Origin: Branchiostoma floridae
Lineage: Eukaryota > Chordata > Leptocardii > Amphioxiformes > Branchiostomatidae
Length of the DNA stretch: 64,000 nucleotides
Direction: 5' to 3'
Assembly (NCBI RefSeq): GCF_000003815.2
Contig: NC_049995.1
Coordinates: forward strand, 5,172,729 to 5,236,728
Positions 12,901 through 23,309 of the stretch are shown here, piece after piece (the first letter of the stretch is position 1; each line of letters begins with the position of its first letter). The position numbers and the translations under genes are program-made. The notes beneath the pieces are model-generated. The model did not search any database, had not been told where the DNA came from, and saw only the letters and a list, made by a program, of their open reading frames with translations.

Positions 12901-14854
12901 TATCTGTTAAATGTTCCACTAGCCACAAACTTCAAACATCACAGGTATTTGAGTCCTATAATGGAAACACTACAAATATCTCATTAAATATGCAAATTAA
13001 GTGCCAGTTCGCATAATTTGCACTTGATGATGTTCATCTCTGTCTAAGCTACCTACATACCAAATATCACCTAAATTTGTTGCCTCCTTGTTCAGTTATC
13101 CTCCTTAGACGATTTTGACAAAACGCCCCTGCAGTTCCAGAGCAACCTGCTAGGGGACCTAAACATATACCTCGTATTCCTTACGTCACAAGCTATCTGC
13201 CACCAAAACATCAAGAATATAGCACATTCAGATGAAAATATACAAAAATGGAATTTCTGCTGCAGTACCAAGGTCACATACCAAATATCATCGTAATCCA
13301 TCCAGAGGTTCTTGAGTTATGCTGACTACGAGGGTGAGTCAGAAAGTAATGCAAGTGGTTTCATAACAGACTCGTTTTTTAATCAATTGAGTTGAAATTT
13401 GGCACAAAAGTAGAGGTATATGTCCTCTTGAGATTGAATGTTTTAAGTTTGGTCTTTATCATTTTATGAGCAACTGAGTTGATTTCAAGATGAACACACC
13501 CTTGGTAGCTTGTCAGACTATCAATTCCTCTAAATCTGACCCACTAAAAATCATTGTAGGAGGTTGAAATTATACATGTATGATACCAAATGTCTCTATA
13601 GGTTGCGTGCCAATTTTCTTCTCTAAACTCGTAATGATTCCTTATTTACAGCTGCTAGGATGCAGTAAGTTGTGTTATAGAGCTGTTGGATTTATACACG
13701 AATTCGTGAGTTGTTGGTTAAAATACTACTTTTTCATTCACCAAAAGAAACTAAACTTTATACAGCTATTAACTGTTTAAAGGACGAAAAGTGTGCTAAG
13801 TTTCATTTCTCTTTGTTAATTGGAAAGAAGGCTACAGAAAGTTTAATCATAAAACCACAGATCTCATGACCCTGAAGACCGCGTATACCTCACTCTACAC
13901 CAGCAACGAAAAAAGAAAAACTGCTCGGATTTCAGAGTTGAAATTAAGCATGTGGCTTATAGAGCAATGCAGCTTATTACATGTGCAGGCTTAGTCTCCT
14001 ACAATAGCAAAAACTGGTTTAGTGAAATTCTTAATTGTACGTTGATTAGACCTCACTTTTCTTCTGACGGGATACCAAGGGTGTGGTCACATTGAAAGCA
14101 GCTCAGTCACTCATAAAATAATGAGCAACAAATTTAGATATTTCAATCTCAAGAGGAGATATGTATTAACCTTTGTACCAAATTTCAACTCATTCGATCA
14201 AAGAACGACTCTGTTATGAAACCACTTGCATTACTTTCTGACTCACCCTCGTACAAAAACCGGAAACACAGACACACAGAGACAGACAGACACACCCAAA
14301 ACTATATCTTCATTTTTCATGGTGATAACAAAGTACTTTACAAAAGTCTGTTGTCTTTGTAATATTTTCAAAGTACTTTCAAAAGTATTGTTGTAAGAAA
14401 GTAGTTCCTACCAATTGTTCGAACCTCTCCAGTCGCACCAGCTTCTTCAGATGCCCCTCGTGCTCCGGGTGGATACGCAAAACTTGGTGTCTGTGGTTTA
14501 TTTACATAAGGATTCAAAATTACAAAAGTATGAGCATAATGTGAGCAAGTCTGGGAATTCCATTTCAAAACCGTCCAGTGGGTCGAATTCTAACGAGGAA
14601 TACATATCCAAGAGAGCATGTTTCATACTTTTTGATCGTAGAACAGAAGGAAGTATGGAGATAGATATGTGATGAGAAGGGACACAGGTCTAGAGGCAGA
14701 CAGCATGAGGAAAGCGGTGCTTGACATAGTCTTCTGGGCTGCTACAGTGGTTCGGGTGGCAGGGGAGTACGTCAAGTATGGAGAAGACTTACCCATCGAA
14801 TCGCTTGGCCGCGAACGCCACGAAAACCGTTGTCAGGAGCAGGAAAGCCTTCAT
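6902..14854 (-). CDS. Procarboxypeptidase A/B-like (M14A) protein, probably catalytically inactive
   Basis: Eleven exons join in phase: 14793-14854, 14412-14490, 12288-12401, 11836-11934, 10999-11100, 10693-10794, 10028-10138, 8615-8696, 7811-8013, 7218-7299 and 6902-7056, giving 396 residues, normal for the family. A signal peptide ([15 protein letters not shown]) is followed by a propeptide (HQVLRI...) and then the M14 domain from about residue 120. The fold motifs are present: LHARDW (170), [14 protein letters not shown] (H295), [12 protein letters not shown]. Against bovine CPA numbering, H69, H196, R124, N144 and R145 are kept, but zinc ligand E72 is Asp (D173), R127 is Lys (K228), base E270 is Gln (Q370) and no Tyr stands near 248. 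The gene structure and reading frame are intact, so this looks like a secreted pseudoenzyme rather than a dead gene. Position 255, which sets specificity, is Cys. Confidence 0.92.
7395..7690 (+). mobile_element. LINE C-terminus and 3' end (L2/CR1-like)
   Basis: The frame reads [18 protein letters not shown] then [10 protein letters not shown], the typical C-terminus of a Jockey/CR1/L2-group reverse transcriptase. A 3' part ends in an (atacag)n tail near 7650-7665. It is inserted in the last-third intron of the carboxypeptidase-like gene. Confidence 0.6.
8130..8406 (+). mobile_element. CR1-like reverse transcriptase C-terminal remnant
   Basis: With one frameshift it reads [19 protein letters not shown], then [19 protein letters not shown], matching the zinc-knuckle-like C-terminus of CR1-type LINEs. 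It is cut off by the fold-back element that begins at 8407. Confidence 0.55.
8407..8610. mobile_element. Fold-back MITE next to carboxypeptidase exon 8
   Basis: Arms 8407-8450 and 8568-8610 are inverted copies (taacgttaggtcacc at the tip, then a block with ggggtaacc). On the gene's strand the element begins four bases into the intron, right after gtag of the exon 8 donor (8611-8614). A relative stands at 33513-33667. Confidence 0.6.
9000..9790. repeat. Repeat-rich intron segment with two hAT-like end motifs
   Basis: The motif atctgcttggagatta occurs at 9142-9157 and with one change at 9321-9336. A short direct repeat of gtaatctttt lies near 9672. No coding signal was found. Confidence 0.4.
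12690..14340. repeat. Old AT-rich repeat, split by a mariner-type element
   Basis: The outer repeat (12690-13327 and 14254-14340) contains atgcaaatta blocks, a gcagtaccaagg block and gttcttgagttatgctgac, seen again around 28380-28510, 31810-31930 and 61610. The element at 13329-14251 interrupts it. Confidence 0.45.
13329..14251. mobile_element. Non-autonomous Tc1/mariner-type element
   Basis: The termini are long inverted repeats (about 190 bp, 13329-13520 and 14060-14251) starting cgagggtgagtcagaaag, with a TA dinucleotide on each side (13327-13328 and 14252-14253). The 923-bp element has no convincing transposase frame. It lies in the intron between exons 2 and 3 of the carboxypeptidase-like gene. 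Confidence 0.75.
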
Positions 14855-14919
14855 GTGGGATTGTTCTTCTACACTGGAGCGAAAAGACATTGAGTGTCAG
14901 TCACAGGAAGGAGGCAGGC

Positions 14920-14925
14920 TTTATA
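14920..14925 (-). promoter_or_regulatory. TATA box of the carboxypeptidase-like gene
   Basis: TATAAA on the minus strand lies about 66 nt upstream of the ATG at 14854. That puts transcription start near 14890 with a leader of roughly 35-40 nt. TATA promoters are common in highly expressed secretory digestive genes. Confidence 0.6.
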
Positions 14926-17366
14926 GAATCAATCTTACAACAGTTACTGTTTGTGAAAGCATTTTGCATACAAGTACAAAATGTACGTCCTTAAACTCGA
15001 GTGGTCCCTTCTACAGCCCTGTCTGGTGGCAAATCAACTCGTATGCATCAGGAGCTTAGCCTGGGTACCCACCATACTCTAAATTGTGTGGGAAGGGTAT
15101 AGGAGCCCGGTAAACTAACCAGGGTGACACTCATGCTACCAAGAAGTGTTTACTTGCTGTCCCCACAATATTGCAGTATTCACGCATTTCATATCAGTAA
15201 TAGTTGATAGTTCAGATTTCTCGCCACCGTTTAGTACGCATACGCGGATCCAGTCCGGAGGAGTGAGGTACGCAAGTCTGGAATACTGGGACTCAAAGTC
15301 AAAGTAGAACTTCACAATACATTTATGCGCGCCCCCCGGGGTCTGTGACGTGGGTATATAAATTTACATAAATTTGAGAGGTAGTCAGATATAGTCTGAG
15401 CTACATGGTCATGGCATGTGTCGAATTTGAGACTGCATGATTTGGATTGCGAAGGTTAAAATACTTTCCCTGGTCGCCATTTTGTTCTGACATTACCAAA
15501 CATTTGATCGGACAATCGTTCCAAATAGTTGACTTCTCATGGACAAATAAGGCATCAGTATAGTGAAAAAACACAGAGAAGAAATTGTCGACTTACCTCA
15601 GTGTGAAAGGAAGCTGTCTACAGTCTGCAAGCTGCTTAAAATCCCAGGGAGTCTGTCTTAACTATGTCCTTAAGTGTGCCCTTCAACTCTGCACTGACTG
15701 AGGTAGTTGGACTACCTGAGGTTAGCCGCCTATTGTCTTATATGCCCACAGGCGATACCTGAGATGTGTCACCCATGTGGACATGATGCGATGTATGTAA
15801 TCTTCTGTCATGGCTCGAAATTCTTTTTTCTACACTGATTTTTATCTAACATATTACACTGTTGGATGAATGTAACAGTGGACCTGATGAGCTTTGAAAA
15901 AAATATTTTAAGTAGTTGTATTACCTGTAATCCTATTTTTTCTGTGACGTCATGGTCGGAAGGCTGGGAACTTCGGGAACCCGGAGGTACACTTTCCTTG
16001 CCTGGCTCTGAGGCAGCTTCGGCCCCATCGCCAGCCTTTTAAAGACTGTATTAAGACGTTATAAGATACCCGTAAGACAGTCTAAGACTGCCGACAAAGC
16101 TCAGGCAGACAGAGGGAATCGCACATTTAGTTGAGATATAACAAAAAGGAAAATTACAAATCATTAACTTTCCATCATGCCAATGGCAAGTCAGCTCCAA
16201 CCCTATTCTGCAAGATATTTTACACTCTCGATTTACTACAACTATCAGTCGATACATATAAAGTCTATAACACAAATACAAACACTCGAAAAAAAACTGT
16301 CCACACGGTCCAAATATGCAATTCAGAAGTTGGAGAAACAACTGTTGATCGCCTTGTCATAAATCCTCAACATGCAAAACTTGTCTAACACCAAATCCTC
16401 TGACAGGGCGTTCACACGACCACCGAAGTTGGGCGACCTCTCGTCAGGATTCATCCAACCATGAGCGTTGAATGAACTTTCTTTAACCGCATTGCATCTG
16501 TTGAGCCTGAAAAGTCTTTAAGTTGATTTGTCCAAATGCCTTGATGTACCTCAACAGGACCATGCCGTACGCTCGCACCAGCTGCAAGAAATACAGAAGG
16601 CTTAACGGCTAAACAAAGGCACATAGATACATACGGGACGTGTACGTGGAATGCGACATACAATTGGACATCTCCAATGAACAAAAGAAGGTGTACAGGT
16701 CCAATACTTCAAAGCACAATGCTGTGATGTGCCGCGAGGCACTTTGTCCTGAATCACAAAGAAGAAATTATCAAGTACTAATGATCGTAGACCTGGATAA
16801 CAAAATGCTAATAAACAGAGCCCGCTATTACAATACACTGTATAAAATGCTCACCTTGTCACATGTGGTACGACCATCAAGTCATTGTGGACATTTCTGG
16901 AAAACCAGGTATTTCCTCAGTTTCGGAATGTCTTCTCTTCATACGTCCTATGTTACACACAGAAAGATACCTTGTATTAGGACACTCATTCGAATGTCCC
17001 GAAGTTTTTTGTCAAACTGATTTTCCATGGTTCACACTAAGTGAAAAAAATTATAACGCTGTGAAACAGACGATACTTGAATTAATGTTCTCGAGGTGAT
17101 TATTACCACAGTACGATACCTTGTCAAATGTCTGGGGAAGGCCTTGTTGTCATGAAGCGTCGGTTACGGCGACGCAACTTTCCGTTTCGTACACCGTCGT
17201 TGCCTTCGAGAAGGGTCGTTGCCAAATCTAAGAACGCTCGTTGCCTTTCTAATAGGCGATGCCATTTTCGAGCGACCGATCTTAAATCCCGAGTGCTCGC
17301 GGCATGTTCGTGAAATATTCATGAATTCTCGGAACTCTTAGTATTGTGGGTATGCATCCCTTGAAG
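14926..17366. other. Intergenic, one TRIM exon relic
   Basis: Between the carboxypeptidase promoter and the hAT-like MITE I see the TRIM exon copy (15941-16084) and no other supported gene. Open frames at 16451-17099 overlap each other on both strands and resemble nothing known to me. Confidence 0.5.
15941..16084 (-). pseudogene. Duplicated fragment of TRIM exon 2 with its intron flank
   Basis: The sequence matches 4000-4146 over about 145 bp with scattered changes. It covers the Ser/Glu-rich RING loop part of exon 2 ([12 protein letters not shown] is kept) and continues across the splice acceptor into intron 1. The RING cysteines (CPTC) are not in the copy. Because intron is included, it arose as genomic DNA, not by reverse transcription. 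Confidence 0.75.
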
Positions 17367-17777
17367 TAGCCTGGATACCATACCCAAACGTCAAAAATAT
17401 CTTTCCTGTTGGGGTCTGGCAGGATGGCTGTAGAAAAGTTCTCGGAAGGCCCTTGATCAGAGGGAGGAGAACCTAGGATTTATGACCACTAACACCACAG
17501 GTAGGCAGCTACAACACACCACAGTTGGTCAGCAGGCTATCACAGTAGCGAATCAGGTACTTAGTGGTCTCAGTTATGGATTTAAAAAAAATACAGTTGA
17601 GGGTCTTTAACCAATCATGGTAGCGGTGTATTACCTCCTGCTGATCCTGCTGCTGTTCTATTGGTGGAGTTTTTTGCCCACTATAAGGGGCAAATTTGAG
17701 AAGCCGGCCTATGCCATCCGGCCAGACCCCTGCACGATAGATACTTGAGATCGGGCTGGGGTTTGGTAACCAGGCTA
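17367..17777. mobile_element. hAT-like MITE with 8-9 bp target duplication
   Basis: The ends are tagcctgg and ccaggcta, with about 65 bp of further imperfect inverted similarity, including a ggggtctggc block in each arm. cccttgaag flanks both sides (17358-17366 and 17778-17786). hAT elements duplicate 8 bp and Mutator-like ones about 9; the exact class is open. Confidence 0.65.
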
Positions 17778-17786
17778 CCCTTGAAG

Positions 17787-19068
17787 CATATGACTCTGGG
17801 CCTGGTTCTCTATCACCGCTCAAACCTTTTCTTATTCTACTTCGCACTTCTACATTTTTGAGGTGGGTGTTATAGATTTGGATTGCTACTAACTAGTTTT
17901 TGCCAAAAACTGTGTTTTTTGAGAAGTAATCCCAAGAGGTGTAATCACGTTAACTATTGGATGCTTGAGGTCAAAGGTCAGGCTTCCGTCTGTTTATGGA
18001 GATTTAAAGTTTAAAAAGCTGTATGCAATTTGGCAGAAATTGGCCTTTGGACTTCAGGAGGTTTGCTATTCGGTGGAGATGAGTTTTAAAGGACTTTTAG
18101 TCTGAGGTAAGATTTTGACTCCCTCTTCTTGTGGTTATTTGTGTAAAATGTCATATATACTCGAACGTTCTCTTGTTTTGTTCACATTGATATACAAATT
18201 TTCATTTATTTCCATTTATTTCATTTTGATTATGATTTCGAGTTATATTATGCTTACATTGTAAACTTTGTTTTCCTTTACCATTTGTCACCTAAGTTGT
18301 GTTAATTTTTGTTAGTTCTCGCTTTGTTACCATTTATGTTATTATATATCGTATCGATTGCTATTATGTTGTATGTATGTACGGGGTCGCCCCCCAGGGA
18401 ACTTTGAAAAACGCCTAAAATGGCGATATTTAACCCTGGTAAAATAAAAATAAACAAACAAAGAAACAAACGTTTTGGTTGGGCATGCCCATTAATCGTT
18501 GTATTGAAGCTATGCAACTTACAGCGCCCTACCTGTGATGGCGACTTATAACAGTACTGCAACTGTTCGGGCGTTGTGACTGTGGTAGAAAAACTGACTC
18601 GAAGTACATATGCTAACTAGATTTCAGGAAATGGTTGGAAGGGAAGAATTCTACAACGATGATAATGTTTTGGACTTAAGAAATTTTTTAAAGTTTAAAT
18701 CAACGGAACTTGCCACATTGAAAAAGAATTCTATGTAAATGCCATCTACATTTACATAATGCATACTTGGTGACATTCACACTTAATTAGCTTACACATT
18801 CCACAAGTATGTAATTCCCAACATTTAACTTGGGTTTATAGCATTTTGTGTCAATTATATGAATGGGGACATTATTTCTATAATACATGTATGTATCTGT
18901 AGCGACAGAAGGCCTCTTTGGTATATCTTTACTACATATTAAATACTTTTTTTTATTGTACGAAATATGGTAAATGTTCAATTAGGGATAATATATATTG
19001 CATTGTTGCACATATACTAGTAAGTGAAAAAGAATACCAAACATGTTCCATTTCAGTGACGACAATAC
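17787..19068. other. Intergenic with a LINE-like 3' tail
   Basis: An AT-rich stretch at 18150-18450 ends in tcgccccccagggaac followed by an ataaaaataaac tail, which looks like a non-LTR 3' end. No gene was found. Confidence 0.4.
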
Positions 19069-19121
19069 TTTATTCCCACATGTGCTGTGGTCTGCCTCAT
19101 TTGATCATGAACTTCTTTATT
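19069..19121 (-). terminator. Poly(A) signals for the LRR receptor gene
   Basis: AATAAA occurs on the minus strand at 19116-19121 and again at 19069-19074, about 92 and 139 nt past the stop codon at 19213. The first is the likelier site. Confidence 0.45.
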
Positions 19122-19212
19122 GGTCTAAAGTTGCTACGTGTGTAGATTAAACCATACATGTAGGCAATAAAGCTACAAGACATCTTCGGCCAAAAACTAG
19201 GCCATTCGACGC

Positions 19213-21465
19213 CTATCTTATATAAGCTGTCTCGTCTTGGTTAACGGACTTAATGGTATTGTCTAGTGTTGCCATTTCCCTGCACAAAACTAAAGCGCTG
19301 ACCACTGTCTCTGAAGCTGTATCATAAACTGAAGCATCCGCGCAAACGTCTTCAGCGATTGGCAACTCAATGTCCGCTGACGTTGCAGCGTAGAAAGTCC
19401 CAGTCTCACTGTCCTCGTTTTGTGGGTCCTGTGCAGAAGAATCACGAATGTCTTCGCCGTTTATTTGAGAATAGTCGTGCCCAGTTGGAACATACACTTC
19501 TTCGTCGTTTATTTGAGAATAGTCGTGCCCAGTTGGAACATACACTTCTTCTTCGTTTATTTGGTTGTAAGTGTTGTCGTCTGGTTGACACAAGTCGGGC
19601 ACGCCCCCTGCCGGGGACCTTTGTACTGCATTACCTTCGTACATTGGATTACTTTGCAAAACATGTTCGATATTCATGATGTTTGCTAGTGGAATATTTG
19701 GGGGGCTGTTGTTGCTTGTTCTGTCAGGATTTTGATTTTTTCTACTTCTCTTTCGGTAGTAACACAAAGCAATGAAGCATACCGCAACAAGACAACCCAC
19801 AACCACAGAAGTTACTATCACAGGAATCGTTAAATCTGTGACACCATCTAGAGTCATGTGACTTTGTGTAGAAAATACCGGCACTTCGGATGTCACCAAA
19901 ACTCTATTATTTAGTGATTGTTTTGTCTGATGACTTCGTTTGTAAGGATTGGACAAAGATGTGTTGTCTGGTGTAACAATTTTGTTACCAATACTGTCAG
20001 TAGTGGCGGTATATGTACTGGTGAATGTTGCATCTTTTGCGTCAGTGTTAACCGCTTGAACACATTGAGACTCATGTATTGTGGGCGCATCCTCAATAAA
20101 AGAAATCCGTTTCTGATCATGAATGATAGTGTAACATGCTACTAATGATGGACCGGGTATAGAATTCTTCGTTGTGTATGCCACCACACTTAAGTCTTTG
20201 TAACTTGTTTCTACGCCAGAAAATCGCAAACTCGACTCTCCCTTCAAACCCAAATTTATGCCGACTGGCTCTTTCCACGCCTTCAAACAGCGACTTGAGA
20301 AAGACTTGTGCTTTTGTGTTTCACCGTTCTGTGCAATGATGACGAAGGGGTGAATCGTTTTAAAATGACCCAACCGAATTTCTTCAGACAATGACTCACA
20401 ATTATTCTCCAACTTGTGGATGTTTTTCTTTCCATCCGACATCTCGTACCAATCTATACTGAACACGTTTCTCGTTCCTTCATAGTTGATATGCAAAACC
20501 ATGCCAAACGCCTCAAATCGTACCCACTGCTTCGTTTCTGTTGGATCCGGCCGCGGACACTTCTTCAAAACAACATTCCAGGCCGCACCATACCTATTAT
20601 CTGAGTCGTCTAGAGAAGTGGGCCCGCTGAGCTCGAAGTCAGGCGCAAGAAGTGCATTTTTGTGCACACATACCAAGTCGTTGTACGTTACATCAAGAAT
20701 CTCCAAATCTTTCAAATAGTTAAACGCGTCTGGTGGTATCGCTTTGATTCTATTTTTCCTCAGGATAAGTTCTCGTAACCCACCCAGACCAGCAAACCAC
20801 TGTCTACGCACTTCTGATAATAAGTTACCTTTGAGGTCTAACACATGAAGGTTTTCTAGATTTTCGAAACATCCTCGTTCCAAACTGGAGATTTTGTTGT
20901 AAGATATCGAAAGCCAGGACAGATTGTATTTGTCGCGTGATTTTGAACCACTGTACCAGTTTCTGGGTACGTGAGTTAACATGTTATTATAATCTATATG
21001 CAATACTACCAATCTAAAGAAGTCTTTAAACGTCGCGTTGCCTAGATCAGTTATTCCCGACTGAATAAGAGAAAGAGTTGTGAGTGAAGAGTTGTCGATC
21101 ATTGCTAGTTTTTGTGACGATAGTATCCCGTATTGTAGCCCTCTTAATAGGAGCGTTTCCGTACCAAAAAAGCATTCTCTTTTTGTATCGTTTACCGTTT
21201 CGACAGAATGACTTTGAACATCGGAACATGAAACGCATAGTGCGTTCTCTACATAGAATCGGCTAGTATGCCATCTGCTGTAGTGGTTATTGTATAAGCT
21301 ATTGTCGCTTAAGCTTTCGTTGTCAGGAAGGCAATACATATACTGCAATTTCCTTTCACATGTTGGAAAGCAGTTCTGTTCTGTAGAGGCATTTGATAAC
21401 GTTGCCAAAGCTATTACGATCAAAATGAGACATTTAAATTGAAAAATCGGATTCATTTTGGACAT
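19213..21465 (-). CDS. Intronless LRR single-pass receptor with ITAM-like tail repeats
   Basis: One exon encodes 750 residues; I start at ATG 21463-21465, with a second Met three codons on. A signal peptide (residues 1-27) is followed by Cys-rich LRRNT-like sequence (CFPTCERKLQYMYC) and about six leucine-rich repeats (roughly 125-270) with LxxLxL and N/G phasing. An LRRCT-like Cys region and about 250 residues of unknown ectodomain come next. A membrane helix at about 545-570 (VIVTSVVVGCLVAVCFIALC) precedes a basic stop-transfer and a 180-residue tail. The tail holds YNQI, YSQI and YSQI spaced by 12 residues within a 16-residue repeat (EEVYVPTGHDYSQIN), plus FYAA, VYDT and a C-terminal YIR. 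Such receptors are numerous in amphioxus and often thought to be immune or adhesive; function here is inferred. Confidence 0.9.
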   Translation of the reverse strand: MSKMNPIFQFKCLILIVIALATLSNASTEQNCFPTCERKLQYMYCLPDNESLSDNSLYNNHYSRWHTSRFYVENALCVSCSDVQSHSVETVNDTKRECFFGTETLLLRGLQYGILSSQKLAMIDNSSLTTLSLIQSGITDLGNATFKDFFRLVVLHIDYNNMLTHVPRNWYSGSKSRDKYNLSWLSISYNKISSLERGCFENLENLHVLDLKGNLLSEVRRQWFAGLGGLRELILRKNRIKAIPPDAFNYLKDLEILDVTYNDLVCVHKNALLAPDFELSGPTSLDDSDNRYGAAWNVVLKKCPRPDPTETKQWVRFEAFGMVLHINYEGTRNVFSIDWYEMSDGKKNIHKLENNCESLSEEIRLGHFKTIHPFVIIAQNGETQKHKSFSSRCLKAWKEPVGINLGLKGESSLRFSGVETSYKDLSVVAYTTKNSIPGPSLVACYTIIHDQKRISFIEDAPTIHESQCVQAVNTDAKDATFTSTYTATTDSIGNKIVTPDNTSLSNPYKRSHQTKQSLNNRVLVTSEVPVFSTQSHMTLDGVTDLTIPVIVTSVVVGCLVAVCFIALCYYRKRSRKNQNPDRTSNNSPPNIPLANIMNIEHVLQSNPMYEGNAVQRSPAGGVPDLCQPDDNTYNQINEEEVYVPTGHDYSQINDEEVYVPTGHDYSQINGEDIRDSSAQDPQNEDSETGTFYAATSADIELPIAEDVCADASVYDTASETVVSALVLCREMATLDNTIKSVNQDETAYIR
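19466..19570 (-). repeat. 48-bp coding tandem repeat in the LRR receptor tail
   Basis: The unit encoding EEVYVPTGHDYSQIN plus one residue occurs twice, with a partial third (YNQIN). The two units are nearly identical at the DNA level, so the duplication is recent or homogenised. Confidence 0.8.
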
Positions 21466-21623
21466 CAAAATTCTTTTTGTTGGAAAATGTTTTGATAGTG
21501 ACAGGTTCTTCTTAACGTTTCACGTGGATTTGCAATCTTAAGCTAGAGCCGCAATTTCATTTTTCTTCAAGTGTCTCGATTTAGAAGAATTTGCTTATTC
21601 TTATATGGTTCTTATTTCTTCTT

Positions 21624-21627
<4 letters not shown>

Positions 21628-21717
<90 letters not shown>

Positions 21718-21832
21718 CAGAGAGACAGAGAGAGGGAGAGACAGAGAGACAGAGACAGAGATAGACAGAGAGAGACAGAGCGGAGAGAGAGAAAGAGAGA
21801 TAGAGAGACAGAGACAAAGAAAGAGATCAAAA
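21628..21832. repeat. (GA)n/(CAGA)n microsatellite
   Basis: About 200 bp of ga and caga repeats lie upstream of the LRR gene. Open frames across it (ER/DR or SL runs) are low-complexity artefacts. Confidence 0.9.
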
Positions 21833-22324
21833 CCTTGTCTGTGCTTTGCAGCTAGGTTGTCGGTGTTGAACAGAACGCGAACAGTTCACAGTGAGATGGA
21901 CGTTGACTTCGCGATCGAATTTCAGTCCGTTTTTAAAGAATCAGTACCTGACAAAATCTAAAGATCCTCCGTTCTCTGGACCGTGATGCCGCTGAAAAGT
22001 GGGCGGGCCTCCTGGCTTCCTTGGCCGCAGGATCAGTACAGATGTGCCGTGTCGGTGGATTCAATAGTACCGTGCCAATCTGCAATACACAATTTGAGTA
22101 CAACATTCAGAAATCTAGACATTAACCCTTATCTTGCTGATAATTTCTTGCCAATTCAACCCCCAAGCTGGTTAATCTATCAGATCAGTAAAACTTGACC
22201 TATTCTGTGCTGCTGCTGCAGATTTACTTCCCCAATCGATGCGTTTTGCTGCGGTATGCCAGATTTAGGAGAGAGATGCCCCAAACTCACAAAGAAACTG
22301 TACCCACATACAGGCATATACATG

Positions 22325-22424
22325 NNNNNNNNNNNNNNNNNNNNNNNNNNNNNNNNNNNNNNNNNNNNNNNNNNNNNNNNNNNNNNNNNNNNNNNNNNNN
22401 NNNNNNNNNNNNNNNNNNNNNNNN
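22325..22424. other. Assembly gap (100 N)
   Basis: Exactly 100 N, a conventional gap of unknown or fixed size. Confidence 0.99.
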
Positions 22425-23305
22425 TTGTTATTTTCTCCGTTTTTTTTTCAATTTAGATATTGCTTACTACGTAAAAGTATGACCAAGAAGACGACAAAAT
22501 ACACAAAAAGGAAGAAAATTCTTTCCTTATCTCTGAAATTCGTTCAGTATCTTTCGAACCCCGCAGTGACGCAAGCATGACGCAATTGCAGTGAGAGTGC
22601 ACCTTAAGCTACCGCCACAAATCAAGAATCGAGCTCTAAGTCTAAGTGAGCATTTTCGGCCAAAGTATGGCCGACATTCTAACGATTACTACGGCTTCGG
22701 GTGAATTTTAGTAACTCGTCCGTTGGGATTTAAACCTCAATGTTATGTCAGTTGTGCACAAAAAAAAACACAGAAAAGTCAATAACTTAAAACTTTCCGG
22801 GATGACACTCCGAGCCCAGTCCAGTGTGACATGGCAGATTTTCGGCGACAAATACGATCGATACTCGGACGATCTTAAAATCTGGCGAGCTCCTGCCGAT
22901 TTAAAAATTCGGCCGCGTTTCTCTTGAAATGTGACGCAGGCTTTTAGCGGGTACCTCACAGACGCTAAGGTACGTTGTCGGCGTCGCTGTTGTGTAAATT
23001 GCCGTCCGAAGATCTGCTTGGAGATTATACTTGGGGTAGATCGTGGTCGACTTTCGTTTGCTTGTTTACGAACGAATGATGTTTTGGCGTCATTCTGATA
23101 AACATATGATCAATAATCTATAACATGTAGTACCGAAGAACAATTTTGAAAAGAGTCGAAGTTTGAGCAAACATATGCATATTAAACATTTCCATGTAAC
23201 ATAACGTTACCATGCAAAAACTACAGACTAATATTGACAGGCCGCGAATATGTTTAATCTTTCTTGCGAACATCCTGACTTTTCTTTCCATTCTGTTCTC
23301 TGTGA
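22425..23305. other. Non-coding stretch
   Basis: No gene was seen. A hAT-like end motif stands at 23012-23027. Confidence 0.5.
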
Positions 23306-23309
23306 TTAA

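Noticed and set aside
15058-15122. tagcctgggtaccc resembling the hAT-like MITE end at 17367
   Set aside because: No paired end or target duplication was found.
15560-15630. Possible minus-strand 5' UTR exon with a good donor (ctgag-gtaagtcg)
   Set aside because: The carboxypeptidase-like gene already has a TATA box close to its ATG, and nothing else links this piece to a gene.
21571-21961. Open frames of 70-118 codons rich in ER/DR or SL
   Set aside because: They are translations of a (GA)n/(CAGA)n microsatellite in several frames.
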